The notes under the pieces were generated by a model that was given only the letters and a program-made list of their open reading frames with translations, did not search any database and was not told where the DNA came from. Shown here piece by piece: positions 7,284-16,590 of a stretch of 21,854 nt of DNA; position 1 is the first letter of the stretch; every line of letters begins with the position of its first letter. The DNA lies in NCBI GenBank assembly GCA_902799875.1, contig CADCCH010000051.1, forward strand, positions 1 to 21,854, read 5' to 3'. Source of the DNA: an uncultured Bacteroidales bacterium (lineage in GTDB: Bacteria > Bacteroidota > Bacteroidia > Bacteroidales > Paludibacteraceae). The translations under genes and the position numbers were made by a program.

Positions 7284-8915
7284 TTACAATTCCTGACCAA
7301 GCGTATTATAGGTCTTGCTGCCACGAAGAATAACCACCTGACCATCGCGGATGGTTTTTGTGCATTTTACAGCACTACCTATATTCTCCACGCCTTCCGC
7401 CGTGTCAACCCAGACAGGCTCCACGCCATTCGGATCATAGGAACCGGCGACGGTGGTGGCAGCACGGGTATAACCACGTTGGTCTTTATCCAGATCCATC
7501 ACTTTCGCCATGTCGTCAACAGGCCATGCCGCAATAGCGGTTTTGAGAGCCGCCATATCAATCGGGGCTACATCAGCCAGCGGAGCGACAACATCACATA
7601 CGCCACCTTGGTTGGCAATAGCATTGGTGCCAAAGATGCTCTCAATCGTATTCACCGTTTCCAGCGAGGTCGGGATATTGTCAGAGGCAATGAAACCGCT
7701 GTTCTCGACAGTACTATTATTCATCACCGTACCGATTACATTGTAACCCGCACTATATGCAGCAGTGCTGGCAGCCTGAATGAAAACCACTGCATCAGAA
7801 GAGGTAAAGTCATCATTTGCCGCATACTCCACCATGATATTACCGGCAAAGTAGTTTTTCGAATTTGTGCCTGCAGAAACGGCAGAACCGTTATTTGAGC
7901 CACGGCTGCTGCGCTGACGGCAAGGGTTATTGTAGAAGGTATTGTTGATAAAGTATGCAGATGCATTACTACCTACGCGGATACCTACGCCACGATACCA
8001 GCATTTACTATCGGCAACGAGGCAGTTTACGAGATACACGGAACCGCCATTATCCGAAACGGAGCAGTTGCCGCCATAGGTACCCCATTTCTCTGCCCCC
8101 GGAACACTTAGCACGGTACCATAAGCTATGTTATTGCGGAACTCGCAACGCTCGAAGTAAGCAATCGAAGCATCCAGCGGGTCAGTAGAAGAAGAGTTGG
8201 ACTGACGCGGACGAACCTGGAAGGCAGCACCAGAGCCCTTGGCAGTAATATTATCGCGGAAGATACAATCGAAGCAGCGTACGGCACTACCCCAAATCTC
8301 TATAGCTCCATTCGAACCGTTGGCGTCATCGTCTGTCTGCGAGTCATTATTGAGGAAACGGCAGAAATGGAAGTCCACCTGCGCAGCCTGTACGAATACC
8401 ATATTGCCCCAATACTTGCTATTCAAGCGCAGACCATCTCGGAAGGTAATACCCCAGATTTCTGTTTTCTGCCAGTCGGAATAATACGCTTCGCTTTTAA
8501 CATCAGCGGTACCATCGCCGATGTAAACGAATGCATAGTCGGTATTATCTCCCTTGCCGTCTCCATCCAAGTCGGCAGAGAATACAGACTGTCCGCCCAG
8601 CAAGTAGTTGTAGGCGATTTTTGTACCGGTCATTGTAGCGGGATAACCGCCCTTAAGAACCACCCCTTGCGGGATGACCCACTTATTGGTGTTGATGTCC
8701 GGCGCATAGGAGCCTTCCATCAGATAGAACTCGGTACCCGGTTCAGCATCTGCCAAGGTAGAGCCGAGCAAGTCGGCACCGGCAGCGTTTTCCCATGATG
8801 TACCGTCTTCATCACCCAGACCTACCGGAGCGAAGAAATAACGTGTTACCTCTTCTTGAGCGAAAAGGCATGTGCTGAGCATTACACTTAACACAAGAAA
8901 GAAAGTTTTTTTCAT
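7284..8915 (-). CDS. Beta-helix protein 3, secreted, short C-terminal tail
   Basis: This 543-aa protein has a clear signal peptide (MKKTFFLVLSVMLSTCLFAQ, cleavage before EEV). It continues with a DUF1565-like opening (GLGDEDGTSWENA, then PGTEFYLMEGSYAP), typical of parallel beta-helix proteins. Helix rungs run from about residue 150 to 350 with clusters such as NNTFYNN and FRDNI. A DLDGDGKGDNTD segment looks like a calcium loop. It differs strongly from beta-helix 1 and 2 and forms a separate subgroup. The tail IRDGQVVILRGSKTYNTLGQ ends like those of beta-helix 1 and 2. The gene follows susD by 33 bases and precedes the HAD gene. Ligand binding or depolymerase activity is possible; no catalytic residues are assigned. 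Confidence 0.8.
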   Translation of the reverse strand: MKKTFFLVLSVMLSTCLFAQEEVTRYFFAPVGLGDEDGTSWENAAGADLLGSTLADAEPGTEFYLMEGSYAPDINTNKWVIPQGVVLKGGYPATMTGTKIAYNYLLGGQSVFSADLDGDGKGDNTDYAFVYIGDGTADVKSEAYYSDWQKTEIWGITFRDGLRLNSKYWGNMVFVQAAQVDFHFCRFLNNDSQTDDDANGSNGAIEIWGSAVRCFDCIFRDNITAKGSGAAFQVRPRQSNSSSTDPLDASIAYFERCEFRNNIAYGTVLSVPGAEKWGTYGGNCSVSDNGGSVYLVNCLVADSKCWYRGVGIRVGSNASAYFINNTFYNNPCRQRSSRGSNNGSAVSAGTNSKNYFAGNIMVEYAANDDFTSSDAVVFIQAASTAAYSAGYNVIGTVMNNSTVENSGFIASDNIPTSLETVNTIESIFGTNAIANQGGVCDVVAPLADVAPIDMAALKTAIAAWPVDDMAKVMDLDKDQRGYTRAATTVAGSYDPNGVEPVWVDTAEGVENIGSAVKCTKTIRDGQVVILRGSKTYNTLGQEL

Positions 8916-8948
8916 AATAAATAATTTTAGGGGTTAATTATAATAATA

Positions 8949-10751
8949 TTAGTATTGCAAACCATCTATCCATCCCGGGTTCTGGCTGAGCGCTCCGGAT
9001 GTCATGGTGCGGTCGGTGATAGGGATAGGATACAGGTAGTCTTTATCTTCATTCCACTGCATAATCATGTCTTTATAGGCGACCATATTGCCGGAAGTGC
9101 CGTTGGAGAGGAAAACATCCTGGTCGAATACCAGACAGGTCACGCCGAGTCCTCCGCTTTTCTTGGTGGCAGAGAGCAGGATATTAGCTTTCCCGTCGCC
9201 GGTAAGGTCATATTTGCCTTCGCCCGGGAAATACAAACCGAGCCTCGGCAGAGTGAACAAGTGTCCCTCTCTCCATCGCATGATATCCCAATAGTGGAGT
9301 CCTTCCAGCGGTGTCTCTATGAGTCTTTCACGTCGAATCTCCAGCAGCACGCCTTTGTTGGGGTGTGCGAGGAGCACGGGCGAAGAGAACCCGTATCCGT
9401 TCTCCGAGATCATGCCGGCATCCGGATTGGCATTCGCATCGCTCATACTCAAATGCGCCACACCGGCTCTATCACGCAGCAGATTGACGGATTTGTCAAG
9501 ATCAGACTGCGTAAGCGTTCCAAGTTCGGCTTTCGCCTCCGCATAATTGAGATATACCTCTGCTACCCGGAAAATCGGCATGGTGCATACGCTGCCACCC
9601 CAAGTATTATAGGTTGACTCCATGATGTACTTGATGTACTTGTAGCCGGTATAAGTCATCTGCATATTGACGGCGTACGATTTGTCAGCTCCCATTTGTA
9701 TATATCCCGGTGCATGTATGGTCTGCGCCATACGCGCATCCCGGTTTTCAAACACATGGATGTATGTAATGGTGTCGAAGCCCTGTTGGGAGGTAAAGGG
9801 AGTGCCGTCGCTCATCAGGTACAGGTCGGCATACCGTTTGGTGAAGCCGGTGGCACGCGCCACGGACCATGCCTGTGCGTTATGCTTGATATCCAAATCC
9901 TTGCTATACGCCCGTGCCCAAATAATTTCCTCCGTTTGCGGAGTGAGCGTAGCAAACAGCATCCGATAGGGTTCCGCTCCGGTCGTATAGAGACTGTATC
10001 CTCCCTCTTGCATGAGTGTGAGCGAAGCATCGGCACATTGCTGTAGCAGGTCATCCCAAGGAAGCACTTCGCTATAAACCGAACTGCCACCGTTGAACGT
10101 AGTTCCGGCATGGTACTTGCGGAACGTACCCTCAAACAAGCACACACGGGACTTAAGCGCAAGGGCTGTCCACTTATTGACTTCATAGGCAGAACGCATG
10201 GCGGGCAGCTCATCAACAGCCATATCCAAATCGGCAATGATATTTCTTACTACCAAGTCTCTGGAGTCACGCGGACGATTCAGGGACTCTTTATCGTCCG
10301 CATTGATTACATGGTCGTACCATGGCACCGCGCCAAAACGCTGCAGCATATTGAAATAGAAGTACGCGCGGAAGAAATGCGCCACGCCTACGTAGTGCGT
10401 ACGGGCATCTGCATCCGAACATTGGTCGGCGTTCGCCAGCAGATAATTAATCTTGCGAAGCGTTTTCCATACATCCTTACTCCAATAGGCTTCACCGCTA
10501 TGGATATCGCGTATGCCGCGCATCTCGTCATTGGGGACGGGTGCCACGAAATGCTCGCCTTCCTCTGCATACATTGTTTCCGGGTCAGGCATCATGCGAT
10601 AGAAATAATTGCTATACTCTTTGAGTGCTGTTCCCGATGTAAAATAGGTAACGGTAGAGAGCTGGTCCTCCGGCGCAAGATCCATGTTGCAGGAGGTGAA
10701 GCAGAGCGTCATGACCGCTAAGGCTGTTATTTTTGAAATAGTCATATTCAT
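8949..10751 (-). CDS. susD: SusD/RagB-type surface glycan-binding lipoprotein
   Basis: This 600-aa protein has a lipoprotein signal with C21 in LCFTSC, followed by NMDLAPEDQ. The N-terminal TPR-like helical core is recognisable from RKINYLLANAD and VAHFFRAYFYFNMLQRFGAVPWYD, standard for RagB/SusD. The C-terminus carries YLYPIP followed by LSQNPGW, the family's closing motif. It sits on the outside of the outer membrane as the lid of the SusC channel and captures oligosaccharide. It starts 6 bases after the susC stop, the normal SusC-SusD order. Translation may begin at M1 or M3. A DLTGDGKANILLS insertion near the C-terminus resembles a Ca-binding loop. Confidence 0.93.
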   Translation of the reverse strand: MNMTISKITALAVMTLCFTSCNMDLAPEDQLSTVTYFTSGTALKEYSNYFYRMMPDPETMYAEEGEHFVAPVPNDEMRGIRDIHSGEAYWSKDVWKTLRKINYLLANADQCSDADARTHYVGVAHFFRAYFYFNMLQRFGAVPWYDHVINADDKESLNRPRDSRDLVVRNIIADLDMAVDELPAMRSAYEVNKWTALALKSRVCLFEGTFRKYHAGTTFNGGSSVYSEVLPWDDLLQQCADASLTLMQEGGYSLYTTGAEPYRMLFATLTPQTEEIIWARAYSKDLDIKHNAQAWSVARATGFTKRYADLYLMSDGTPFTSQQGFDTITYIHVFENRDARMAQTIHAPGYIQMGADKSYAVNMQMTYTGYKYIKYIMESTYNTWGGSVCTMPIFRVAEVYLNYAEAKAELGTLTQSDLDKSVNLLRDRAGVAHLSMSDANANPDAGMISENGYGFSSPVLLAHPNKGVLLEIRRERLIETPLEGLHYWDIMRWREGHLFTLPRLGLYFPGEGKYDLTGDGKANILLSATKKSGGLGVTCLVFDQDVFLSNGTSGNMVAYKDMIMQWNEDKDYLYPIPITDRTMTSGALSQNPGWIDGLQY

Positions 10752-10757
10752 AAGGCG

Positions 10758-13700
10758 TTAGAATGTTGCGGTTAAACCAAAGGTGAATGTGCGTGCGAAG
10801 CCATATGTAATCGCCTGCGAGCTGACCACTGCCTGCTCCGGGTCGATACTGCGGCAATACTTCTGCAACGGACTCCAGCACCACGGATTCTCCGCAGAGA
10901 AATAGATACGGAAATCAGAGAATACGTTTTTCCAGCACGGCAAGGTATAACCGACGGTGATATTTTTCATACGAAGATATCCCACATTGAGCATATACCG
11001 TGTGTTGGCAGGACCAAGGGAGTTCGCCGAGCCCAGCGCTTCGTACGCACGATAGCGCGGGAAATAGGCATCGGGATTATCCTCACTCCACACATTGGTC
11101 ATAAAATCCTTTGCCATAAATCCCTGATAGGGTCGCGAATAGGGTCCCCAGAAGGTAGTAGCCTCCGTCATCGGATACCAGTCACGGCGTCCCACCCCTT
11201 GGAAATGGATACTCAGGTCCACTCCGTACCATTCAGCGCTGATATGGAAATTATAGTTATACTTAGGCAGCGTATTACCGATGATACGGCGGTCACCCGG
11301 GTTATCCACGGTATTGTTTCCTGATGTGATGACACCATCACCATTGAGGTCCACATAGCGCACATCGCCCGGATGAAGTCCCGGAGCCTTGGAATCAAGC
11401 ACACCGACTATATCGGTATAGACCATTGAGTTGACAGGGTCCACTTTGGTCAGATAGTCATCAACCTCCTCTTGGGTCTGGAACAAGCCGTCAATCTCGT
11501 ATCCCCACAGTTCGCCAAGTTCCTGTCCTTCATAATAGGTAGATAATAGCTTTTCAGGATTATTGTATTTGGTGATGAACGTGCGGTAGTTGTAGTTACC
11601 TACACCGCCGCCGATTTCGTACTTGAAATCCTTTCCGAGGACATTATGCTTGTCTCGCCACGTGACGGCAAGTTCCCATCCTCGGGTGGACATATTGGCG
11701 GAGTTCTGCTTGGGGTCAGTGGCGCCATATACAGACGGGAGAGCCGTACCGGTATTGAGCATACCTTCGGTATTACGGATATAGAAATCACCTGTCAGGG
11801 AGAGGCGGTTACCCAAGAATCCGAGGTCAAGACCCACATCATAGGTAGTCATCTTCTCCCAAGTAAGCGTTCCTGCATTGGGGTCGTTTTCCGTAGCATA
11901 GGAGAGGACGGTAGCACCGTCAAGCGTGATGGCCTGGGTGAACATACCGTCAGCATCGACCGACTGGATATAATCGTAGTATCCGGTCATCTGGTTAGCG
12001 AGCTGTCCGGCAGAGAAACGTATCTTAGCATTATCCCACCAATCATGAATAGACTCCCAGAACGGTTCTTCCGACATACGCCATCCCAGACTTCCGCCCG
12101 GCGTAACTGCCCAACGATAACCCGGTGCAAAGCGCGAAGAGGCATCGGCACGCACGCTGACCTCGAACAGGTATCGTCCCGCCCAGTCGTAGTTAACACG
12201 GGCGAAGAAGCCGTTTGTAGCCACGGTCTTGATGCTCTCGCTCAATTCGGTTACTTCACCTTTGGCGAAATTAAACGATGAGAGATCTTCGGTCATGAGG
12301 TCCATCCGCTCTGCCTCGAGCGAATGATAGCGATACATCTCGCCGTTATATCCCGCCGTGAGGGTAAGGTGATGCTTATCCCATGTGGGTGTCCAACGCA
12401 GATAGACATTGTAGTTATGCGTCTGGTACCGCGCCAATTGCTGGTGGTACGAATCGACAGAGCGGAAGTTCTCAATCAAGTCCGTTGTCCCCTCTTTGGC
12501 TGAATAGGGCACTTTGACGGAGCGGTTGCTAATCTCCTTCATACGCCATGTGAACGAATAATCCGCATTGAGCGTAAGATTCTTGTAGAGGTCAAAGGTA
12601 AGCGAATTCTGAATGACCATCTCGCGATTGAGATTGAGGTTCTTATGCTTGCCATTGAGCAGCAGCGCACTCATACCGTCACCTACCGTTCCCTGCCCGG
12701 AGTATATCCAGGGGTTGAGATACACAAACGAGCCGTCGGGATTGGTGGCGGGAATGTATGCCATCGCATGGAGTGAGCCTACACGGAAAATCTCACGAGA
12801 CGATTCCGTACCCGGATAGGTGTATCTCGACGAGAAGAAGGAGAAGTTGACACCATAGTGCAGCCAGGGTTTGATATTGATATTCACCTTGGCACGCGTG
12901 GAGAACTGGTGCCACTTGTCGTTATCGATACGAATCATACCATCCTCGGTGTAATACCGTCCGCTGACGAAATAGTTAATCTTGTCGTTACCACCCTTGA
13001 GACTGATATTATAATCCTGGGTCGGGCGGATGGATTTGAAATAATGGTCATACCAGTCAAAGTTGGCATAATACTTATAGGAACCGTCGGATTGGGTTAC
13101 CACCCACGGACGCTCCGGGTTCTCGGTCTCATCATTGAGGCGCATCCATAACTCGGCATAATCCGCTTCGGTATAGGTAGTCATCGCGGTCTTGGTATGC
13201 TGGAGCATGAAGATATCGCTGATGTATGCGGACCAGAATCCCTGCGTAATAAAATCATGGTCAGTAGTCGGCGATTTCCATCCGGCTTTAGCATCAATAG
13301 TGACTTGCGGAGCGAGTCCTTCCTTACCGGATTTGGTAGTGACCAGAATAACACCGGCAGCGGCTTTGGAACCATAGATAGCGGAAGCGGAGGCATCCTT
13401 AAGGATGGACACGGACTCGATATCATTGGTATTGACACGGGAGAGTTCCATCTCTACACCATCCACCAGCACCAGCGGCTTGGTGGTAGAAGAATTGTTG
13501 ATAGAAGCCAGACCACGAATATTAAAGTTGTAGGAGGCACCCGGTCCGCCGGCGGACATGGTGATGTTGAGCGCAGGGTCGGCGCCCTGCAGGGCTGTGA
13601 CCATATTCGGTGTCGGACGCCCGACGATGTCCTTTGACTCGACTACGCTGACGGCTCCGGTAAGGTTCACTTTCTTCTGCGCGCCATAGCCGACAACAAC

Positions 13701-14261
13701 CACTTCATCGAGCTGAGCCGTAGACTCCGCCAGCATTACGCGATAGATATCGCTACCGGCAGCCACCCGCAACTCATAGGTCTCATAACCGAGATAGGAT
13801 ACTTGGAGGTACTGACCGGTAGATGCTTCGAGTGAAAAATTTCCGTCGAAGTCGGTGATAGTACCTTGGGTGGTACCTTTGATGACGACCGAGGCGCCAA
13901 TGACGGGTTCATTGGATTTCTTGTCCAGCACGACACCGGTTATATGTCGGACCGCCGACTTTTTCTCTTCAACGGAGAGCACGATGACATTATTCTCCGC
14001 CATTTTGTAGGAGATGCCGGTTCCTTTGAACAATTGCTTGAGCGCCTGCTCCAAGGGGGTCTGATTAAGCGTGAGGGTGATGAGGTTATCCAACCCTGTG
14101 AGATTATTGTTGTAGAAGAAATGGTAATCGCATTGCTGCTCAACCATCGGCAGCACCTCCCGTATAGGCTGGTTGGTTACTTTCAGCGTCACCACCTGCG
14201 CTTGGACGGTCAACAACGACAGGAGCATTAAGGATAATGCTAATACAAATTTGCGTCTCAT
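10758..14261 (-). CDS. susC: SusC/RagA TonB-dependent transporter with STN signalling domain
   Basis: This 1167-aa protein has a signal peptide (cleavage after TVQA, residue 21). Its domains are an STN (secretin/TonB short N-terminal) domain at about 24-100, a CarboxypepD_reg-like beta-sandwich at about 108-182 (ITGVVLDKKSNEPVIGASVV), a TonB box-like DEVVVVGYG, a plug at about 195-310 (LVLVDGVEM, VSILKDASASAIYGSKAAAGVI), and a 22-strand barrel ending in a terminal Phe. The STN domain marks it as a transducer: it should contact the C-terminal domain of FecR in the periplasm and couple substrate binding to sigma-factor release. The substrate is probably a glycan, not identifiable here. Unlike most such loci, four genes separate it from fecR. 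Confidence 0.95.
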   Translation of the reverse strand: MRRKFVLALSLMLLSLLTVQAQVVTLKVTNQPIREVLPMVEQQCDYHFFYNNNLTGLDNLITLTLNQTPLEQALKQLFKGTGISYKMAENNVIVLSVEEKKSAVRHITGVVLDKKSNEPVIGASVVIKGTTQGTITDFDGNFSLEASTGQYLQVSYLGYETYELRVAAGSDIYRVMLAESTAQLDEVVVVGYGAQKKVNLTGAVSVVESKDIVGRPTPNMVTALQGADPALNITMSAGGPGASYNFNIRGLASINNSSTTKPLVLVDGVEMELSRVNTNDIESVSILKDASASAIYGSKAAAGVILVTTKSGKEGLAPQVTIDAKAGWKSPTTDHDFITQGFWSAYISDIFMLQHTKTAMTTYTEADYAELWMRLNDETENPERPWVVTQSDGSYKYYANFDWYDHYFKSIRPTQDYNISLKGGNDKINYFVSGRYYTEDGMIRIDNDKWHQFSTRAKVNINIKPWLHYGVNFSFFSSRYTYPGTESSREIFRVGSLHAMAYIPATNPDGSFVYLNPWIYSGQGTVGDGMSALLLNGKHKNLNLNREMVIQNSLTFDLYKNLTLNADYSFTWRMKEISNRSVKVPYSAKEGTTDLIENFRSVDSYHQQLARYQTHNYNVYLRWTPTWDKHHLTLTAGYNGEMYRYHSLEAERMDLMTEDLSSFNFAKGEVTELSESIKTVATNGFFARVNYDWAGRYLFEVSVRADASSRFAPGYRWAVTPGGSLGWRMSEEPFWESIHDWWDNAKIRFSAGQLANQMTGYYDYIQSVDADGMFTQAITLDGATVLSYATENDPNAGTLTWEKMTTYDVGLDLGFLGNRLSLTGDFYIRNTEGMLNTGTALPSVYGATDPKQNSANMSTRGWELAVTWRDKHNVLGKDFKYEIGGGVGNYNYRTFITKYNNPEKLLSTYYEGQELGELWGYEIDGLFQTQEEVDDYLTKVDPVNSMVYTDIVGVLDSKAPGLHPGDVRYVDLNGDGVITSGNNTVDNPGDRRIIGNTLPKYNYNFHISAEWYGVDLSIHFQGVGRRDWYPMTEATTFWGPYSRPYQGFMAKDFMTNVWSEDNPDAYFPRYRAYEALGSANSLGPANTRYMLNVGYLRMKNITVGYTLPCWKNVFSDFRIYFSAENPWCWSPLQKYCRSIDPEQAVVSSQAITYGFARTFTFGLTATF

Positions 14262-14276
14262 GGAATCAGGTGTTAA

Positions 14277-14687
14277 TTATTGAACGTGTATTGTGACAGG
14301 AATCTGAACCGGTTGAAAATCCCAATTGGGATACTCCAGTCTTCCCCAGAAATAGATACGCACTTCGCCGGCTTTGGTAAGGGCAATCTTACTTGAGGTG
14401 AAAGAGACAATGCCATCCACCGTGTCGGGCGTACAGAAGTCCGCCGTCATATTCGGGTCGCTGCCCCACCAAGAGGTATAGAACCAATACTTGGCCTCCT
14501 TGAGCGAAGCATCACCCGGTGTGAGCATCGTGATAGAGCACTGCACAGAGTCACCGAGCGCATAGACCTCTTTGGCGGGCGTGACGGTGATGGTGCTGAA
14601 TGTAGGTAGCTCGCGCGCCTTCTCCCCGGTGCACGCGACAAACGCGAGCACCAAGGAAAAGAGAGCGAAAATATAGGTCCGTTTCAT
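14277..14687 (-). CDS. Small lipoprotein with Ig-like domain, unknown function
   Basis: This 136-aa protein has a type II signal peptide with C19 in LAFVAC. The mature sequence (STITVTPAKEVYALGDSVQC, then a W/Y-rich KYWFYTSWWG) reads as a single Ig- or PKD-like beta-sandwich with exposed aromatics, the kind of surface used for carbohydrate contact. It ends PVQIPVTIHVQ, a closing strand. The gene stands directly before susC (15 bases), so it may be a surface accessory of the SusCD complex. That role is inference from position; no family is recognised. Confidence 0.65.
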   Translation of the reverse strand: MKRTYIFALFSLVLAFVACTGEKARELPTFSTITVTPAKEVYALGDSVQCSITMLTPGDASLKEAKYWFYTSWWGSDPNMTADFCTPDTVDGIVSFTSSKIALTKAGEVRIYFWGRLEYPNWDFQPVQIPVTIHVQ

Positions 14688-14718
14688 AAAGAAATGAGAT
14701 TTTGACCAAAGATTCTAA

Positions 14719-16359
14719 TTATAATTGCGAACCCAAGACATTGAATTCCTTGCCATCACGAAGGATCAGGAGTTGTCCGTTGCGGATAACCTTAACGGCC
14801 TTGACAGCAGTATTGGCATCGTCAATACCAGTAGGAGTCGACTGTACCGTAATGGTCAGGGTCATGTCAGTCAGCAGAGCCGGCAAGGTATAGATACCTG
14901 CCTCCGGTGTCAGAATAGCGTCACCGCAGGTTACGCTCGTGATGCTATAGTTTTCATCAGGCTCTATAGTAGCGGTAGTTGTATAGCCCTTTGGCAGCGA
15001 ATAATCACCTGCTGTTTTCGTTTCTCCGCCGACGGTGAGCGTTGCATGGTCAAATGCAGCGATAGTCAAGGTATAGTACGGCAACTCATAGGCACCAAGA
15101 TCTACACCTTCAATATTACGGTTATTGCCATCTAAATCCTTTGTAACAACAGCGATAGAAGAGTTCGCTCTACCCAACATTGGGGATTGCCAAGTCAGGC
15201 GGTAGTCACCATTGGCAGGGTCTGCAAAATGCGGAGCACGGCCCGTCTGCTCGTTCTGATCTCCATCCAGATAGGTATCATCCTCATCGTTACTCATGCT
15301 CAATTTGATACCGTTCGTGGTATTCTGATGGGCGATGGCGTTGTAAACACGGTTTGCTGCAGCATAATGCGAAATATAATATATCTGTGTATTCTGCGCA
15401 ACACCGTTGTGCTTGTTGCCCCATACGATGTTATTCGCCAGTTTGGTTCCGTTATCCGATGATGCACCACAGGAGATACCGCATTTCGAATTATGCGATG
15501 CATCATTGATGAGTTGGTCATTATTAACGATAGTACAACCGATGACATCCGAATTAGCAGATTCTATACCAATTCCTCCCACCTTACCAGTAGCGGTATT
15601 GTCAGCGATAAGGCAATTGATTACCTGGCACTTACCGAACAGACGCACACCACCCGTGTCGCCGCCGGAGTAGTTGCCCTTCACAATACAGCCCACCAAA
15701 CGACCACTTTGCAAGTGTACGCCACCGCCGGGACCCGTTTTGATGGAGTTATTGGTATTGTTGTTCTCGATGATGCAGTTGAGCACCGTACCGCGGACGC
15801 GGACACCACCGCCATGCGTACCGCAGTTATTGCGGATTATACAGTCTTCTGCGCAGACATCCGTAGCGGCATCTATAGCGTCATTGCCTACACCACCACC
15901 CATGCAGTTGCCGTTATAGGAGAAGGTATTGTTTTGGATAAGACAATGCTTGACTTGTCCCTTCTTACCGAGTGCTACACCTGAACTGAGCCCATTGGCA
16001 GGAGTGGCACTTATTGCCTTAAGATTACCGTTTTGGATGGTAAAGTTAGACCAGATGGTCCATGTGGTGAAATTAGACGGTTGCTCCAGCACACGCCCAT
16101 CGGCATTGGCATCAAGTATAGATGCGTAGTCCGTTTGGGCGGTAAAATCAGCATTCCAACCGCCGGATACATTCACACCTTCTTTCATGGTGAAATTACC
16201 CACATAAGTTCCGGCCTGCACATAGACGGTGGTACCGGCTTCGGCGGCATTGATTGCCGCCTGAAGCTCTGCACCGGATTTGTCTGCCGTCACCTTCGTC
16301 TGGGCATATAGTCCTATACATGCCATCAGACATACTATTGACATTGATATCTTTTTCAT
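14719..16359 (-). CDS. Beta-helix protein 2, secreted, close paralogue of beta-helix 1
   Basis: This 546-aa protein is read from the ATG at 16359, which gives a standard signal peptide MKKISMSIVCLMACIGLYAQ. The frame is open for 15 more codons to a TTG, but that would put a polar stretch ahead of the signal and overlap the small gene. After an ELQAAINAA...VYVQAGTYVGNF opening comes a parallel beta-helix (about 60-330) with rungs such as GGGVRVRGTVLNCIIENN and GGVRLFGKCQVINCLIADN. An InlB-like or Bacterial_repeat_2 segment follows (YTLTIAAFDHATLTVGGE near 430), and the tail is VIRNGQLLILRDGKEFNVLG. It is very similar to the first module of beta-helix 1, with one near-identical DNA tract (15956-16089). 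Surface adhesion or glycan binding is a guess. Confidence 0.8.
   Translation of the reverse strand: MKKISMSIVCLMACIGLYAQTKVTADKSGAELQAAINAAEAGTTVYVQAGTYVGNFTMKEGVNVSGGWNADFTAQTDYASILDANADGRVLEQPSNFTTWTIWSNFTIQNGNLKAISATPANGLSSGVALGKKGQVKHCLIQNNTFSYNGNCMGGGVGNDAIDAATDVCAEDCIIRNNCGTHGGGVRVRGTVLNCIIENNNTNNSIKTGPGGGVHLQSGRLVGCIVKGNYSGGDTGGVRLFGKCQVINCLIADNTATGKVGGIGIESANSDVIGCTIVNNDQLINDASHNSKCGISCGASSDNGTKLANNIVWGNKHNGVAQNTQIYYISHYAAANRVYNAIAHQNTTNGIKLSMSNDEDDTYLDGDQNEQTGRAPHFADPANGDYRLTWQSPMLGRANSSIAVVTKDLDGNNRNIEGVDLGAYELPYYTLTIAAFDHATLTVGGETKTAGDYSLPKGYTTTATIEPDENYSITSVTCGDAILTPEAGIYTLPALLTDMTLTITVQSTPTGIDDANTAVKAVKVIRNGQLLILRDGKEFNVLGSQL
15956..16089. repeat. Near-identical tract shared by beta-helix 2 and 1 (copy A)
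   Basis: This 134-bp stretch matches 19367-19500 at 131 of 134 positions by direct comparison. The flanking homologous sequence differs at many, mostly synonymous, sites. It encodes the segment around TWTIWSNFTIQNGNLKAIS. The pattern suggests recent gene conversion between the paralogues. Confidence 0.75.
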
Positions 16360-16400
16360 TGTGTATTCAATTAAGGGTTCTTGTCTTGTTGTTGACAGCA

Positions 16401-16556
16401 TCAATCGCCTCCTCCGAGATAATCGGAATCGGCAGGAGTGTTGTTGTTGATGTTGATCTCATTACTACTGCCGGCGTCACTGCCTGCTAACAGATTAGAG
16501 ACCGAAAGCATGGTGTGCAGCTCCGTCATAGGAGCGATATATAAACTCTTTCTCAT
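16401..16556 (-). CDS. 51-aa small protein of a recurrent Bacteroidales type
   Basis: The 51 codons start at ATG 16556 and stop at TGA 16401-16403. The N-terminus is MRKSLYIAPMTELHTMLSVS, then NLLAGS, then an acidic and Asn-rich tail ending DYLGGGD. The layout, basic start with an aromatic-x-x-P-x-x-E block then an (L/M)LAxS block then a variable acidic or Gly tail, is one I recognise from many small hypothetical proteins in Prevotella and relatives. Their function is unknown to me. There is no clear membrane segment. It lies between two beta-helix genes (34 and 41 bases away) and is co-directional. The LAGS-Gly-rich tail invites the idea of a cleaved peptide precursor, which is speculation. 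Confidence 0.6.
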   Translation of the reverse strand: MRKSLYIAPMTELHTMLSVSNLLAGSDAGSSNEININNNTPADSDYLGGGD

Positions 16557-16590
16557 AATAACTGTTATTTATATTCTAAATAATATGTTT

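Noticed and set aside
8955..9617. A 220-codon plus-strand frame opposite susD
   Set aside because: It is the complement of a clear SusD reading frame, with no recognisable motif and no separate promoter or ribosome site.
11646..12281. A 211-codon plus-strand frame opposite susC
   Set aside because: It mirrors the codon pattern of susC; the product has no family resemblance.
16360..16404. TTG start extending beta-helix 2 by 15 residues
   Set aside because: The extension places a polar stretch before the signal peptide and overlaps the 51-aa gene; the ATG at 16359 gives a normal signal peptide.
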